From the NCBI GenBank assembly GCA_917880885.1, contig OU862908.1, forward strand, positions 13,379,501-13,443,500: DNA of 64,000 nt. The letters run 5' to 3'. Made by a program: the position numbers and the translations under genes. This DNA is from Limnephilus marmoratus (lineage: Eukaryota; Arthropoda; Insecta; Trichoptera; Limnephilidae). The notes beneath the pieces are model-generated. The model did no database searches. It had not been told where the DNA came from and saw nothing but the letters and a program-made list of their open reading frames with translations. Positions 54,261 to 64,000 of the stretch are shown one piece after another; the first letter of the stretch is position 1; each line of letters opens with the position of its first letter.

Positions 54261-55834
54261 TTCAAGTTAAGTGTTATCTCGCTCATTCTTTGACAGGATT
54301 AAAAAAGTTAAAATCATTACACAAGTCATAATATTAAACTTGTAATTGAAGAAAAATAACGAAGACATACTGACAATAAGTCAGCTATAAAGGTGAAGGA
54401 ATTTAATAAAAACCAAGCTCTTAAAAAAAAGTGCATTGTTCTGAGAGCGAGTGTTGAATATTATACAAAAATTATGCGTACATAATTTCACAGTTTACCA
54501 AATGGTATCTCGTAAAACGAGTTGGTTCTCTGAAATACAATCGGACTCAAGATGCTTGTTAGATTACTTGGAAGGCCTTGTGTGCGAAAAATTCCCAAAA
54601 ATCATATGAAGTGGTGGCTGCACTTATAAAAATAGGAATGGCGTAATGGCAAATGCGTTGTTAAATTTTTAAGTGAAACAATACAGAGGTTTTCCAAAAT
54701 AAATAATAAAGAGAACCCGGAAATACAAAAATGAAAGTCGATAGCGTCCACGCAATGATTGAAAAGAAAATATTGAAAATATTGACAGTATTTATTTGCC
54801 TACACAGTACGCAAAAATAAGTAAATCTGTCCGAAATAAGGACCCTTTCGAGGTGAAATACTTAAGTTTTGGTGTTTTTTTCTGTATAAGATGTTCTTCA
54901 ATTAATGAGACATATAACTCTTCGTTCTGCAAAGAAGATAGGCGATCCTAGCGTAACGGAAAGAAATATTAAATTAGTGCCTCCGTACATTACGCTACTT
55001 ACAAGCTACTCGAGCCTCATGCGCGCCGGCAGCTCGTGAGTACCCCCCGTACGATTTTGCTAGTATTCGTATACTACGCGACGGCTGTCGGTTTGAAGTC
55101 AGTTTCACGCTACCGACGCGACGGTGCTGATCGCACGCTACGCGTTGCATCATTCGTGTCTGAGCTATACTATTCGTTTAACGTATGTATATAATTGCCT
55201 TGCGATTTGTTTTGTTAATAATTACTATACTACCTGTTAATTTATACCATGTTCCTTGTTTTGTTTTGTTTGTTTTTAACTGTTTAAATGTTTTACTGGA
55301 TGAACTGAACTCAATTTTTTTTTAATATTTTTTTTTCCTTATCCCCATATGGGGGGGTGCTGGACCTTGTCCCTGCTTCATCTTTAGTTAAATAATTAAT
55401 TTTGCAGATCCTTTTCAAATCTACCTGCGCCTCCCCCAATGACATGTGAAGGCTTGAGGTTTGATCAGACGACCTTGACTGTCCTTTGTCCTGCCTCTGA
55501 CTACCCAACGCTGAATTTTCTTTTAGTCTTCGGGTATTTTACCCCAAATATTCAGTTAACATTCTTTGAGGTTTCACTGAGTGGTTGGCTAAGGGACACG
55601 GAAGCTAAGTGTAGTTTATGGTCAGACCGAAAGCCATTTACATATTTTGTTGGCACTTGCCAATTGATTTGAGATTTATTGTATTACTTATGTTCTCTAT
55701 TTTATGCATGTGCTTGCAGGTTTTTTACAAATGCAATGCCGCCTCATGGAGCCTCATGAATGAGTTTTTTTTCTTTTGCCTTGTTTAATTTATCTTTGTC
55801 TTACTAACCTATTTTGTGCATTTTGTTTTCCTGT
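54261..55834. other. No gene seen; one GC-richer patch
   Basis: AT-rich, then a GC-richer patch at 55005-55165 with CTACGCGACGG/CTACCGACGCGACGG/CTACGCG words, and another at 55340-55640 with a C-rich tract. No domain is recognisable in any frame. Confidence 0.4.
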
Positions 55835-56015
55835 TAAGCACTTGCATACTGCTTACTAACAACGTATGCATGGACACTGGAGGTCTAGATTCGTTCAAAA
55901 TAAATAAATGTAGCTTCGTTAAACAAAAAAAATTAGAATCTTGCGAGAGCCTTGAAGGAGTAACCATCAGTTACTTATACCAGGGCGGGTAAGAGGTGGA
56001 TTACCTCCACTGGTT
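55835..56015 (+). repeat. Interspersed repeat family 4, copy 2
   Basis: The match to 37990-38170 includes CTTGCATACTGCTTACTAAC, GGACACTGGAGGTCTAGATTCG and ACCAGGGCGGGTAAGAGG. The end pairing CACTGGAGGT with ACCTCCACTG is kept apart from one mismatch. Confidence 0.65.
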
Positions 56016-56485
56016 ATTCGTTTAACGTTTGACAGAAATGCGTCGGAACTTGAAAGTAATGTTAGATTTGTTCTGGAAATGGAAAAAATGCACGTTTATG
56101 TAACTATACTATACCAGAATACGTAAGTAAGAATTTAGTGGAGAAGGCATGGATTGATGTTGGAAAAAAAGTCATTTGACATCGCTTGACATCGTGTTAA
56201 CTCCCCGGCTGCACGTGGAAAATGATCAAGTTCGTTATATTTCGGGTAGCACCGTTTACGGAAACCAACATTAAAGATTAGTATATCTGCAGGGTACTTG
56301 TGGTTGCGTCACAATCACGTAGTTTTAAGCTTTTTGCTCAAAACTCACATTTTAATCATTTCCGGCTAATTCGTAACTATTATAACTTTTCTATTTCCAT
56401 GCCGCATAAGGAATGCGAGCTATTTATATTTTAGATTAATAAACACAGTACCTTACCATTAATATATTTTACGTACAGCGATTTT

Positions 56486-57985
56486 ATTTATTTATTTATT
56501 TATTAACGCCCTTTTTCGGGGCTTTTACATATGAATAGTAAGAAATACACAGTATTTATTGTACATAACTGAACTGCCTTCGTAACAATATTTTATATTT
56601 GTTTAAAGATAAACTGAAGATGTCCACTGACCTGGTATAATTGTTTCCCTCCATTAGTATTCTGGGCAAAGAGGAATACATATGGTAGTTAGTTCCAGAA
56701 TTACTGCACTGAAATAAATCCTGACTTCTAGTATTACGTATTGGAATCCGGAAGCTTATCAATTCGAGCAATATCGGACTGTCAACTAAATCATTTAGAA
56801 TTTTATACAGAAATACCAAGTCAGTGAAAGTTCTTCTGTCTGACAATTTGAGCATATTCATATCTTTCAAAATAGTATTGTAGTTTAACATAATTGCTGG
56901 AATACCCATTTTAAAATTAAGAAAACGTAAGAATTTGTTTTGTATTCTTTCAACAGCTTGTACATGTATATTGTAATATGGGTTCCAGACGGGAGAATTG
57001 TATTCAAGTTAACTTCTAACATATGCAAAATATAACAGTTTTATACACTTAATATTGTTAAAATTTCTAGTTAGCCTAGTTATAAATCCCAACATTTTTA
57101 AGGCCTTATTAGAGATTTCTGTTATGTGGTTAACAAATGAAAGATTAGATTGAAAAGTGATGCCCAAGTCTTTAATTTGTGTTAATGTCTCCAGAGTATT
57201 GTTATCAATGTTGTAATTGAAGATCACTGGATTTTTTATTCGAAAAATCTAACTATATGACATTTTGAGATATTTAAGTAAAGTCTATTTTCATTACACC
57301 AAATTAACAATTTGTTGATATTATCTTGAAGAATGTTGCAATGGTAAATATTTTGAATTATTCTAAAAATTTTGAGGTCATCAGCAAAAAGTAAGATAAA
57401 TACATCATGAAATATTTTTGTAAGATCATTTATAAACAAGATAAATAATATTGGGCCAAGGTGTGAACCCTGTGGAACTCCACTTGTTGCATAATTTTTT
57501 TCCGACAATGAGGATTTTATTCTAACAATTTGTTGTCTTCCAGTAAGATAGCTTTCAAACCAGGCTAATATACTGCCACGTATACCAAGCTTTTCTAATT
57601 TCCAAATGAGAATTTTATGGGAAACTGAATCAAAGGCTTTACTAAAATCAGTATAGACAGAGTCTACTTATTTTTTTTCTTTAAAAGCATTGGTTATAAA
57701 ATTTTCATAAATAATCAAGTTAGAAAGTGTACTTCTACCTGGCATAAATCCAAACTGGTAAGGTGATATTACAGGTTTTATTTGGGCAAAAAGTTTGTCA
57801 AGTATTAGGCTTTCAAATAGTTTCGGTATGGTGGATTGAATGCATATTGGTCTATAATTACAAACATCACTTTTATCGCCCTTTTTGAAAATTGGAGTCA
57901 AATAACTATTTTTCCACATATCGGGAAAAATTCCACTGGATAAAGATAAATTAAAAAGTTTGGTTAATGGAAGAGCAATTACTTA
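56486..57985 (-). mobile_element. 5'-truncated LINE with reverse transcriptase, fairly young
   Basis: The minus strand from 57985 encodes, in order, PDMWKNSYLTPIFKKGDKS, YRPICIQSTIPKLFESLI, a stop, VYTDFSKAFDSVSHKI (motif A with catalytic Asp), SGVPQGSHLGPILF, LLFADDLKIF (motif C), and the C-terminal region 56909-56556. One nonsense codon at 57668 and one frameshift near 57230 interrupt it. The tail is an AAATA repeat (56484-56506) just after hairpin GCCCCGAAAAAGGGC. The endonuclease is lost. Confidence 0.88.
57236..57919 (-). pseudogene. LINE reverse-transcriptase domain
   Basis: The palm of the LINE above: the catalytic aspartates (DFSKAFDS and FADD) are all present, with a stop at 57668-57670 between fingers and palm in an otherwise continuous frame. 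It would copy element RNA at a nicked target if intact. Confidence 0.85.
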
Positions 57986-58185
57986 CTAAGAGCAATTTTA
58001 AAACTTTACAACCCATTTTTCAAGTATAAAGTTAGTGGTAAGCAACAGATTTTATTTTTCTAGACGATGACTTATTAACTTCGGGAGGCCAACATGGAGA
58101 CACATTTTAAATATTTGTAACACGTTTTTCAGAATTAATTAAAATAAACGCGGCAGAAAGGTCGAATCTCCAGGCCTGCTAGGGT

Positions 58186-58398
58186 GAATTCGACGGTACG
58201 TTCGTACAATACGCCGTGCCGCGGAATATATTTCTTTACACGCTTTCTTCACTTACGTCGTTAAGATTCCCACATTATTTTTCTTCTTCTTCTTTTCTTT
58301 GATACGGTAAATTCTACAGTATGTCCGTCCAATAGACGGGTCGCGAGTCGCAATTTGTATACACGGCTTCTTTACTTACGTCGTTAAGATTGTGAATA
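58186..58398 (+). repeat. ~126-bp imperfect tandem duplication
   Basis: TTCACTTACGTCGTTAAGATT at 58250 recurs as TTTACTTACGTCGTTAAGATT at 58376, and the preceding sequences (GAATTCGACGGTACGTTCGT, AATTCTACAGTATGTCCGTC) also correspond. It directly precedes the exon at 58407. Confidence 0.65.
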
Positions 58399-58406
58399 TA
58401 TTTTAG

Positions 58407-59289
58407 GGTATATTGTCGTCTTAAGTATCTCCATAAACGGAGGGCCTAAGTCTGATGGAACGCTTTACATTAAATTAAAATTTAATTCTGATTTACCGTT
58501 AATTCCTCAAATGCTTTTACTTCCATTCGAGTATCCAACGTGGTACAGTAAGCCTCTCAAAATTATCAAACAAAAATTTCAAGACTTGCAGGATCTCAAA
58601 ATAGTAATGCATCCCGACAATCACTTCTTTTTGATATTCTGCCTTTCTCAAATACGCGAACATCGTCAATTTCCATTTTCCATTTTCAATCTCATTTTCA
58701 GGTATTTCTTTTAGATATATCTGTGTAATTTTTTTTTTTTTACAGTGAATACCGCACAAGAATCTCAACTGCTCCCGTCTGGAGCTAGTGAGACTATGGC
58801 ATCCCCAATTGGGGTATTCTGTGAGGCTGAAGGTAGTGGGGAGGGGAAGGAGGTGGGGAAGAGGAAGGTTGAGAAGTACCTGGCTATTCAGATCTGGTCA
58901 CCAAACACGGCTAAAGCCATTTTCAAGCAACGTTTCAATTCTGAATGGTGGTCTTACACCAGGGCGATACTGATAGTATCTTCCACTCTGGAACATGTCG
59001 CAAATATACTATATGTTATTTTTAATGAATTAATTGTGAAATAACACAAATTAATCAAATAAAATTTATTTGCGCATGCCGGGTTTGAACCCGCGACCTC
59101 CGGATTGTGAGTCAAGAGTCTTACGCACTGGACTACGGAGGTCGTCAAATTAATAATTATATTCTCACGCCATATTATTTTCTTTCTCAGTTAAATAGAT
59201 TTAAGTTCAATTTAGATGAAAGAAAAATGTTAATAAATCGAATTGTTTCTCGTATCGTCACGTATGAACATAAAAATAAGATTTGTTAA
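58407..59289 (+). CDS. Unrecognised host gene, last two exons
   Basis: 58407-58701 is preceded by an acceptor (ATATTTTAG) and followed by a donor (GTATTT). It is open through 98 codons with a balanced composition: ISINGGPKSDGTLYIKLKF, then YPTWYSKPLKIIKQKFQ and MHPDNHFFLIFCLSQIREHR. The acceptor after TTAAATAG at 59199 joins in frame (AG plus A gives Arg) to 30 further codons ending TAA at 59289, including FNLDERKMLINRIVSRIV. It does not resemble transposon proteins. Upstream exons were not found. The intron contains a SINE (58729-59146). I cannot name the family. The other acceptor at 59190 gives an immediate stop. Confidence 0.55.
58729..59146 (-). mobile_element. tRNA-derived SINE, copy D, in the intron
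   Basis: The minus strand has a tRNA-like head (59146-59075: GTAGTCCAGTGCGTAAGACTC, B box GGTTCAAACCC), the family body, and a 13-base A tail (58741-58729). The head differs most from copies A and C, so this is a separate subfamily or an older insertion. Confidence 0.85.
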
Positions 59290-59534
59290 TTCGTATCAAA
59301 CATTTTTGCTCATTACAAATTTTCGTTATAAACATGGAATCAAACTTTCTTTAAATGAAAAAAAAATTATTTCACTCCAAAGGGTATTTTGTTTTCTTTA
59401 ATTTTCCAATGCTTAGTTATTTATAGGGTTTTTTGTCCCCTCGAACATTTTAACAAATATATGATGCGTGTTGTCAACTTATGGCCACCGATTAGCTACA
59501 TTTAGTAACCAGATTTTGGAGGGCAGTTAGAGGG

Positions 59535-59825
59535 ACAGATTCATATATCCGTCACTCTTGGAGACACTGACCCCCAGATTCCTTCCCACCGCTCATACCT
59601 TTTCCTTCTCAGAACTTCCTCGCCTTCCTTTCCTTGAAAAAGTCCCTACTACATATCAACCTCTAAGATGATATAATCCCGGATGGTAATTACTTTCTTT
59701 AGGACCTTCTGTGTAGAGCTCCTTCAGCCTCACAATATACCCCGGTTGGGGATGCGATAGTTTTACTGGGTTCCGATATATTTCAATATCTTTGGTTCCG
59801 ACTGTTGGAAATGTTGTGCGGTTTT
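59535..59825 (+). repeat. Chimera of repeat family 2 and the SINE body
   Basis: 59535-59720 is the second half of family 2 (CAGATTCCTTCCCACCGCTC, ending TGTGTAGAGCT). It is fused without a gap to CCTTCAGCCTCACAATATAC, the 3' third of the tRNA-SINE body, which ends at TTGTGCGGTTTTTG. Confidence 0.6.
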
Positions 59826-60700
59826 TGCCTAGAATGATTTTTATTTAAATGGAATAAATTTTTAAGAAAGAATCTTGATTTCACCTTTATATTAAAAATA
59901 ATGCAGACCCGTAAAAAATCACGTTCAGTCTAAGTTCTCGTCAAATCAGTTCTGATTTTTAAAACGACAATCAAAATAATTTTCATTAACCTTTAACTGC
60001 TGACGTGATTTTTTTTATATATACACTGACGTGGGGGCCTGGGCGGCCTGTTACTTTGAATGTTTATCTATTAGAGATCCACGAAAATTTTGAAGTCCAA
60101 ATTATTATTTATTGGACAATTGAAATATATTCAAATAAAATAAAATACTTTTTTGATTGTTAAGTTACTTGTATTTGTAATCATTTGAAATCAGAAATCA
60201 GTCTGTATTATTTATAAAACTAAATATAAATTATGAACTCACTTTTATTATAATATTTCAATAGTGTCTCAAATAAACTATGTACCCATATAAAACTTTA
60301 GTAAAATTGTTTATGTTTATTTTTATATCTTAAAAATCAACTTTAAAAAAGTCACGTAAGTTCTGACGATGGGTCAGAGAGGCCCGCAAAAAAATTAAAT
60401 GAATTTACTTTTAGAAATTTAAGTTTAAAAATTTAAAACTTACGATATTATTATTGTTGATAAGACGGAACGGCCCCCCACGTCAGCAGTTAAAGATTAA
60501 TTAATAATTAATTATAGATTTTATCTGATTTTAATAAGTGTTGGGTGAGTGCAAAGAACCCACGTAGGTGCATGTACAGTGGAGAGCGCGAAAGCGAGCA
60601 TGCCGGTTAAACACGTGCTATTTGTTTATTTTTAAAATTTATAATGCGCCAAGGACAAAGAACTTTGTAGTTTAATAATTTCGGTCTCTTAAAAAGGTTC
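59826..60700. other. No gene seen
   Basis: AT-rich sequence. Two segments, around 59995-60060 (CTTTAACTGCTGACGTG) and 60425-60495 (CCCCACGTCAGCAGTTAAAG), are inverted to each other (CTGCTGACGTG against CACGTCAGCAG). A ~500-bp MITE with these ends is likely. Confidence 0.5.
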
Positions 60701-60794
60701 CTTATTTTTTTAATTTTTTTTTTTTATTATTGAGTTAGTTTATACTACATGAATATAAACTAATAAGCACAATGTAACATTTCATTTGATTAAT

Positions 60795-61931
60795 TTAAAT
60801 ATTTTTACAGTAAGCAAAACATTTATTTTTAAATACATTCATTCTTTCTTCATTCTTAATACTTTCAGGCATTTCATCATACATATTTAGTCCTCTGTAC
60901 ATTAGGCAGTTCTGTGATTTTGATTTCTTCATTTGTGGCAATCGAACTCTGTTTATATTTCTTGTTTCGTAATTATGAATGTCTCTATTAAAAACAATTT
61001 CATCCTTAAAGTATTTTGGCATTTGGTTTTTCATAATTTTATGCACAAAAATTAACACGTTAAATAGTAGTCGTCTCTTTTTTATTGGAATCCAATTAAG
61101 CTCCTCTCTCATTTGATTAATCCTTGCGTATTTGCCTTTCCCCAGTATACATCTCATAGCTTTGTTTTGTATGACTTCTAGTTTGTTCAAACTTCCTTCA
61201 TTGGCCAAATATAACATTGTAGAGCAGTAGTCCAAATGTGGAGCAACGATAGTTTTATAAATGAGCTCCGTAGTGTTTCTATTTAATTTACGTCTTAGTC
61301 TTCTAAGAAAATTTACCTTTTTTGATACCTTTTTTAGCACATATTCAAAGTTTGCTGTGAAAGTCAGTTTTGAGTCGAGTATTACACCCAGGTATTTGAT
61401 TTCATTTACTTTTCCAATTTTTTCACCATTGATTGTCAAATTTAACCCTGTGTTACATGTTTTATTGCCTATTTCCATATATTTTGTTTTGTTTACGTTC
61501 AGTTTCAACTTGTTTAATTTCAGCCATTTTGCTATATTTTGTAGGTCTTCGTTTATTTTATTAATTGCTTCTATGTAATCTTCACACGAAATATAGATTA
61601 AGGAATCGTCTGCAAATAGTCTAATTTTGCAATGTTTAATAGTTTTGATAATATCATTTATGTAAATTATAAATAGAATTGGACCTAATACCGACCCTTG
61701 CGAAACACTAAGGTTGTTTTCTATCGGTTCTGATTCTGAACTTTCAACTTTCGTTACCTGTTTTCTTTCCTGGAGATATTCTTTGAATAGATTCAGAGCT
61801 ATGTCAGAAAGACCTATGTATTCTAGTTTTTCCAATAGTATTTTCCTTTCTATCGTTTCAAATGCTCTTTTGAAATCTAAGAATGCTGCAATGGTTATTT
61901 TTTTTGTCTGTTTTTTTCTTCCGTGTATCAA
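60795..61931 (-). pseudogene. LINE ORF2, reverse transcriptase and C-terminus (378 codons open)
   Basis: The polymerase part of ORF2. Motif A FLDFKRAFETIERKIL (catalytic Asp), motif B SVSQGSVLGPILFIIYIND, motif C RLFADDSLIY (two catalytic Asp), then KYLGVILDSKLTF, HLDYCSTMLY, QNKAMRCILG and the C-terminal block LMYRGLNMYDEMPESI. Everything needed for catalysis is present. The fingers lie in another frame (62214-61858), so a frameshift near 61900 disables the copy. Confidence 0.9.
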
Positions 61932-62676
61932 TCACTATGTTTATCGCTGCTTCGCAAGAGTTGTTGTTCCGGAATCCTGATTGCTCCCCACATAATATGT
62001 CATGTTTTTCCAAATACTCAACGAGTTGTTTTTTTATTACAATTTCTAGTACCTGTTCGTATTTTGGTAACATATTTATTGGTCTAAATTCTTCACATTT
62101 TCTGGTATTAACAACTTTCGGAATAGGGATCACAGTAGATGTTTTCCATGTGTTTGGAAATTTTCCACTTCTTAATGATTCATTTATTATATTCAGTAGA
62201 TGAGGTCCTATCACTGGTATTGCTCTTTCAAAACTGTAAAACTTATTCCATCTGGACTCGCTTTTGATTTGGTGCTGTTAAGAATCTGTAAAAGATATGT
62301 TTCATCAATCTCTTTAAATACAAGTTTTTCTCGGTTTAGCCGATCATTTCTCACGTAGATGTCTTTCTTCAGTATTGGTATACTCTGATGCAATTCTATT
62401 ATGCTGTTTACGAAATATTTGTTGAAACAGTTCTGTATGGTAGGTACCCTGTATCTGATGTGGGAATTCAATGTCGTATTTCATCTCTTTATCTTCGGTT
62501 TGTAGTAATCCTTTTATAGTTTTCCACATTTTTTTAGTGTCTCCTTTTTCAGAGATAATTTTGTTTTTGAAGTAATAGTTCTTACAAGTTTTCAATTGTT
62601 TCGTGTATTTATTTCTCATATTTTTGAATGCTTTCCAGTCTTGAGAGTTTCTTGAGATTTTCGCAATTTTGTACAA
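61858..62676 (-). pseudogene. LINE ORF2, linker and RT fingers
   Basis: 62676-62344 and 62471-62211 are two frames of the linker (DWKAFKNMRNKYTKQLKTCK, MWKTIKGLLQ, then LLQILNSTKSKASPDGISF). 62214-61858 continues with TWKTSTVIPIPKV, FRPINMLPKYEQVLEIVI and CGEQSGFRNNNSCEAAI. At least two frameshifts lie inside. Confidence 0.82.
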
Positions 62677-62838
62677 TCTATCTCTTTCATTTTGTATTGT
62701 TTGTAGTTCTATATTATACCATTTATTTGTTCCTCTTTCCAGTCTTGAGAGTTTCTTGAGATTTTCGCAATTTTGTATAATCTATCTCTTTCATTTTGTA
62801 TTGTTTGTAGTTCTATATTATACCATTTATTTGTTCCT
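62631..62838 (+). repeat. 104-bp tandem duplication inside LINE ORF2
   Basis: CTTTCCAGTCTTGAGAGTTT starts at 62631 and again at 62735, and the following sequence to TTATTTGTTCCTCTT is practically identical (one visible T/C and A/G-level difference). 104 is not a multiple of three, so it shifts the frame. It must postdate insertion. Confidence 0.9.
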
Positions 62839-62843
62839 CTTAT

Positions 62844-63653
62844 TTATTTGGTAGTTTGGATTGGTGTTAACTTATCAATTACTTGTAGATTATTTATTAA
62901 TGATTTAGACTTTTCATTGTATTCCATTTGATGAAGTTCTTCCATATCACCCAGAAGCTCAATTAATCTTTCGCTGCTATATTTTTTATAGTTTCTGTAT
63001 TTTATTATTTTGCTGGTTTTCGTCTTATTTCTTTTTATGTTATCTGTAATGTGGATAAGGTTATGATCGGTTATTTTTGGTTCATCAAGAACTTTTACGT
63101 TCAAATCCAATCTATTTGATATTACAAGGTCAATTAACGTACTGGATTTATCTGTTATTCGTGTCTCACTTTTAACAAGTTGCTTCATTCCCAAAGTTTG
63201 AATAATTTGTTTTAGTCTTTTAGTATATGTATCCTTAAAGTTTTTGAAATTTATATTGAAGTCACCAGTTAAGATATTATCTTCTTCTTCTTGGAGATTT
63301 AGGTTGCACCAGTTCTCTATAAATGATAGAAAGTCTTTAGTACTTGCATTTGGAGAATGGTAAATTACTCCATAAACCCCTTTCTTATATCCCGAAGTTA
63401 TCCTTATTGCTAGTATCCAGCAATTCTTTTAGTACTGTGTGTTGGAAATTACTTCATATATTATGTCTTTTCTAATAATTATCACTGCTCCTCCTGTATG
63501 TCTACTATAGGAATCACAACGTACTGTAGTATATCCCTGAAAAGTTATTTCACTGTCTTCAATGTCGCATGTTACGTGCGTCTCGCTTAACATTACCATT
63601 GTGGGATTATTTCGTTCGATCAGCATCTGGACCTCCTCACTATTCGATATCAA
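62844..63653 (-). pseudogene. LINE ORF2, APE-type endonuclease
   Basis: The target-nicking domain. 63653-63429 has NPTMVMLSETHVT (catalytic Glu) and RHTGGAVIII. After a frameshift near 63430 the next frame reads GVYGVIYHSPNAS, ILTGDFNINFKNF (Asp, Asn) and KITDHNLIHI (the SDH-type box). The frame ends at 62844. Confidence 0.85.
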
Positions 63654-63697
63654 ACTTTGAATATTTAAACATAGAATTCCTTGCAGTTGATTGCTTT

Positions 63698-63988
63698 TTA
63701 TAAAAAATTGACCTTTTTCTTCTCTAATTCTAATTTTCTTTTATATACCGGACATTCAAAGCTCCACGCCGGATGATTTGACTCTAGGTTTATCTTCAAT
63801 TTATTTTTGGTATTGATACAATTTATACACCTTTCTGTTCCTCTAATAGAAGTACATGCTTCACTTCTGTGACCTCCTGTGCATTTAGGGCATTCAAAGG
63901 AGTCTTTTTTGCATTCACTTCCTTTAAGTAACACCGTAACACCGTTTAATGTCAAATGCATCAAATACTCGGAGCCTTTCCCATCCAA
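63698..63988 (-). pseudogene. LINE ORF1 C-terminus with zinc knuckles
   Basis: It contains FECPKCTGGHRSEACTS (CX2CX4HX4C) and CINCINTKNK with SNHPAWSFECPVYKRK (CX2C..H..C). These RNA-binding knuckles end a gag-like ORF1. The frame stops at 63698, just before the endonuclease ORF. The N-terminus lies outside the window. Confidence 0.8.
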
Positions 63989-64000
63989 TATTTATTTTTT

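Larger units (their letters stand above)
60702..64000 (-). mobile_element. Long CR1/Jockey-group LINE, running off the window
   Basis: On the minus strand, in order: the end of ORF1 with zinc knuckles (63988-63698), endonuclease (63653 to about 63060), a linker, reverse transcriptase (62214-60795), a 3' UTR and a poly-A tail (60702-60733). The element lacks RNase H, unlike the 11.6-kb LINE. Several frameshifts and a 104-bp tandem duplication break ORF2, but the RT part is intact over 378 codons. The 5' end lies beyond 64000. Confidence 0.88.

Noticed and set aside
1..64000. CRISPR arrays, bacterial operons, riboswitches or ribosome binding sites.
   Set aside because: The introns, TATA/initiator promoters and mobile elements are eukaryotic. 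The spaced word clusters at 4861-5315 and 41353-42995 are transposon ends, not repeat-spacer arrays.

Overview
The window is AT-rich nuclear DNA of an insect; the order cannot be fixed from the sequence. Evidence: two secreted cuticular-protein genes of the Rebers-Riddiford RR-1 type with a tiny first exon that splits the signal peptide, spliceosomal introns with GT..AG ends, TATA boxes with arthropod-type TCAKT initiators, and an arthropod mobile-element load (I-clade and CR1/Jockey-group LINEs, hAT, Harbinger and mariner remnants, Helitrons, a Penelope-like element, tRNA-derived SINEs). All calls come from reading the sequence. No database search was run, so family names rest on motifs.

Layout. 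0-11 kb is a nest of repeats: LINE 3' ends, a tRNA-headed SINE carried in a 508-bp tandem duplication, a recurring ~400-bp repeat called here family 2, a TA-flanked MITE, and a 3-kb hAT unit filled with three later insertions. 11.6-16.5 kb is one nearly complete but dead I-clade LINE on the minus strand. 21.3-40.1 kb holds the host locus: two convergent cuticle genes, CP1 (+, exons at 21.4, 21.5 and 28.9 kb) and CP2 (-, exons at 40.1, 37.2, 31.7 and 31.0 kb). Their long introns are packed with a Harbinger MITE, two hAT elements, a long-armed foldback element, a Penelope-like fragment with hammerhead-ribozyme signatures, a Helitron and SINEs. 40.5-57 kb is again mobile-element rich: a 1.6-kb element with clustered CCGGACCAA words, LINE and gag remnants, an AT-rich coding-like tract of unknown origin, Helitrons and a mariner fossil. 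58.4-59.3 kb carries two likely exons of a host gene I do not recognise, split by a SINE-bearing intron. 60.7-64 kb is another long minus-strand LINE that runs off the window.

Working genes. Only CP1, CP2 and perhaps the 58.4-kb gene look like host genes. CP1 and CP2 share intron phases and short first exons, which fits descent from a duplicated cuticle gene. Almost everything else is transposon sequence in various states of decay. The most unusual signals are structural: a LINE 3'-UTR hairpin that is exactly inverted between two copies, a related hairpin shared by several LINE fragments, hammerhead cores with a compensatory change in stem II, and two elements whose ends are built from clusters of one short word in opposing orientation.
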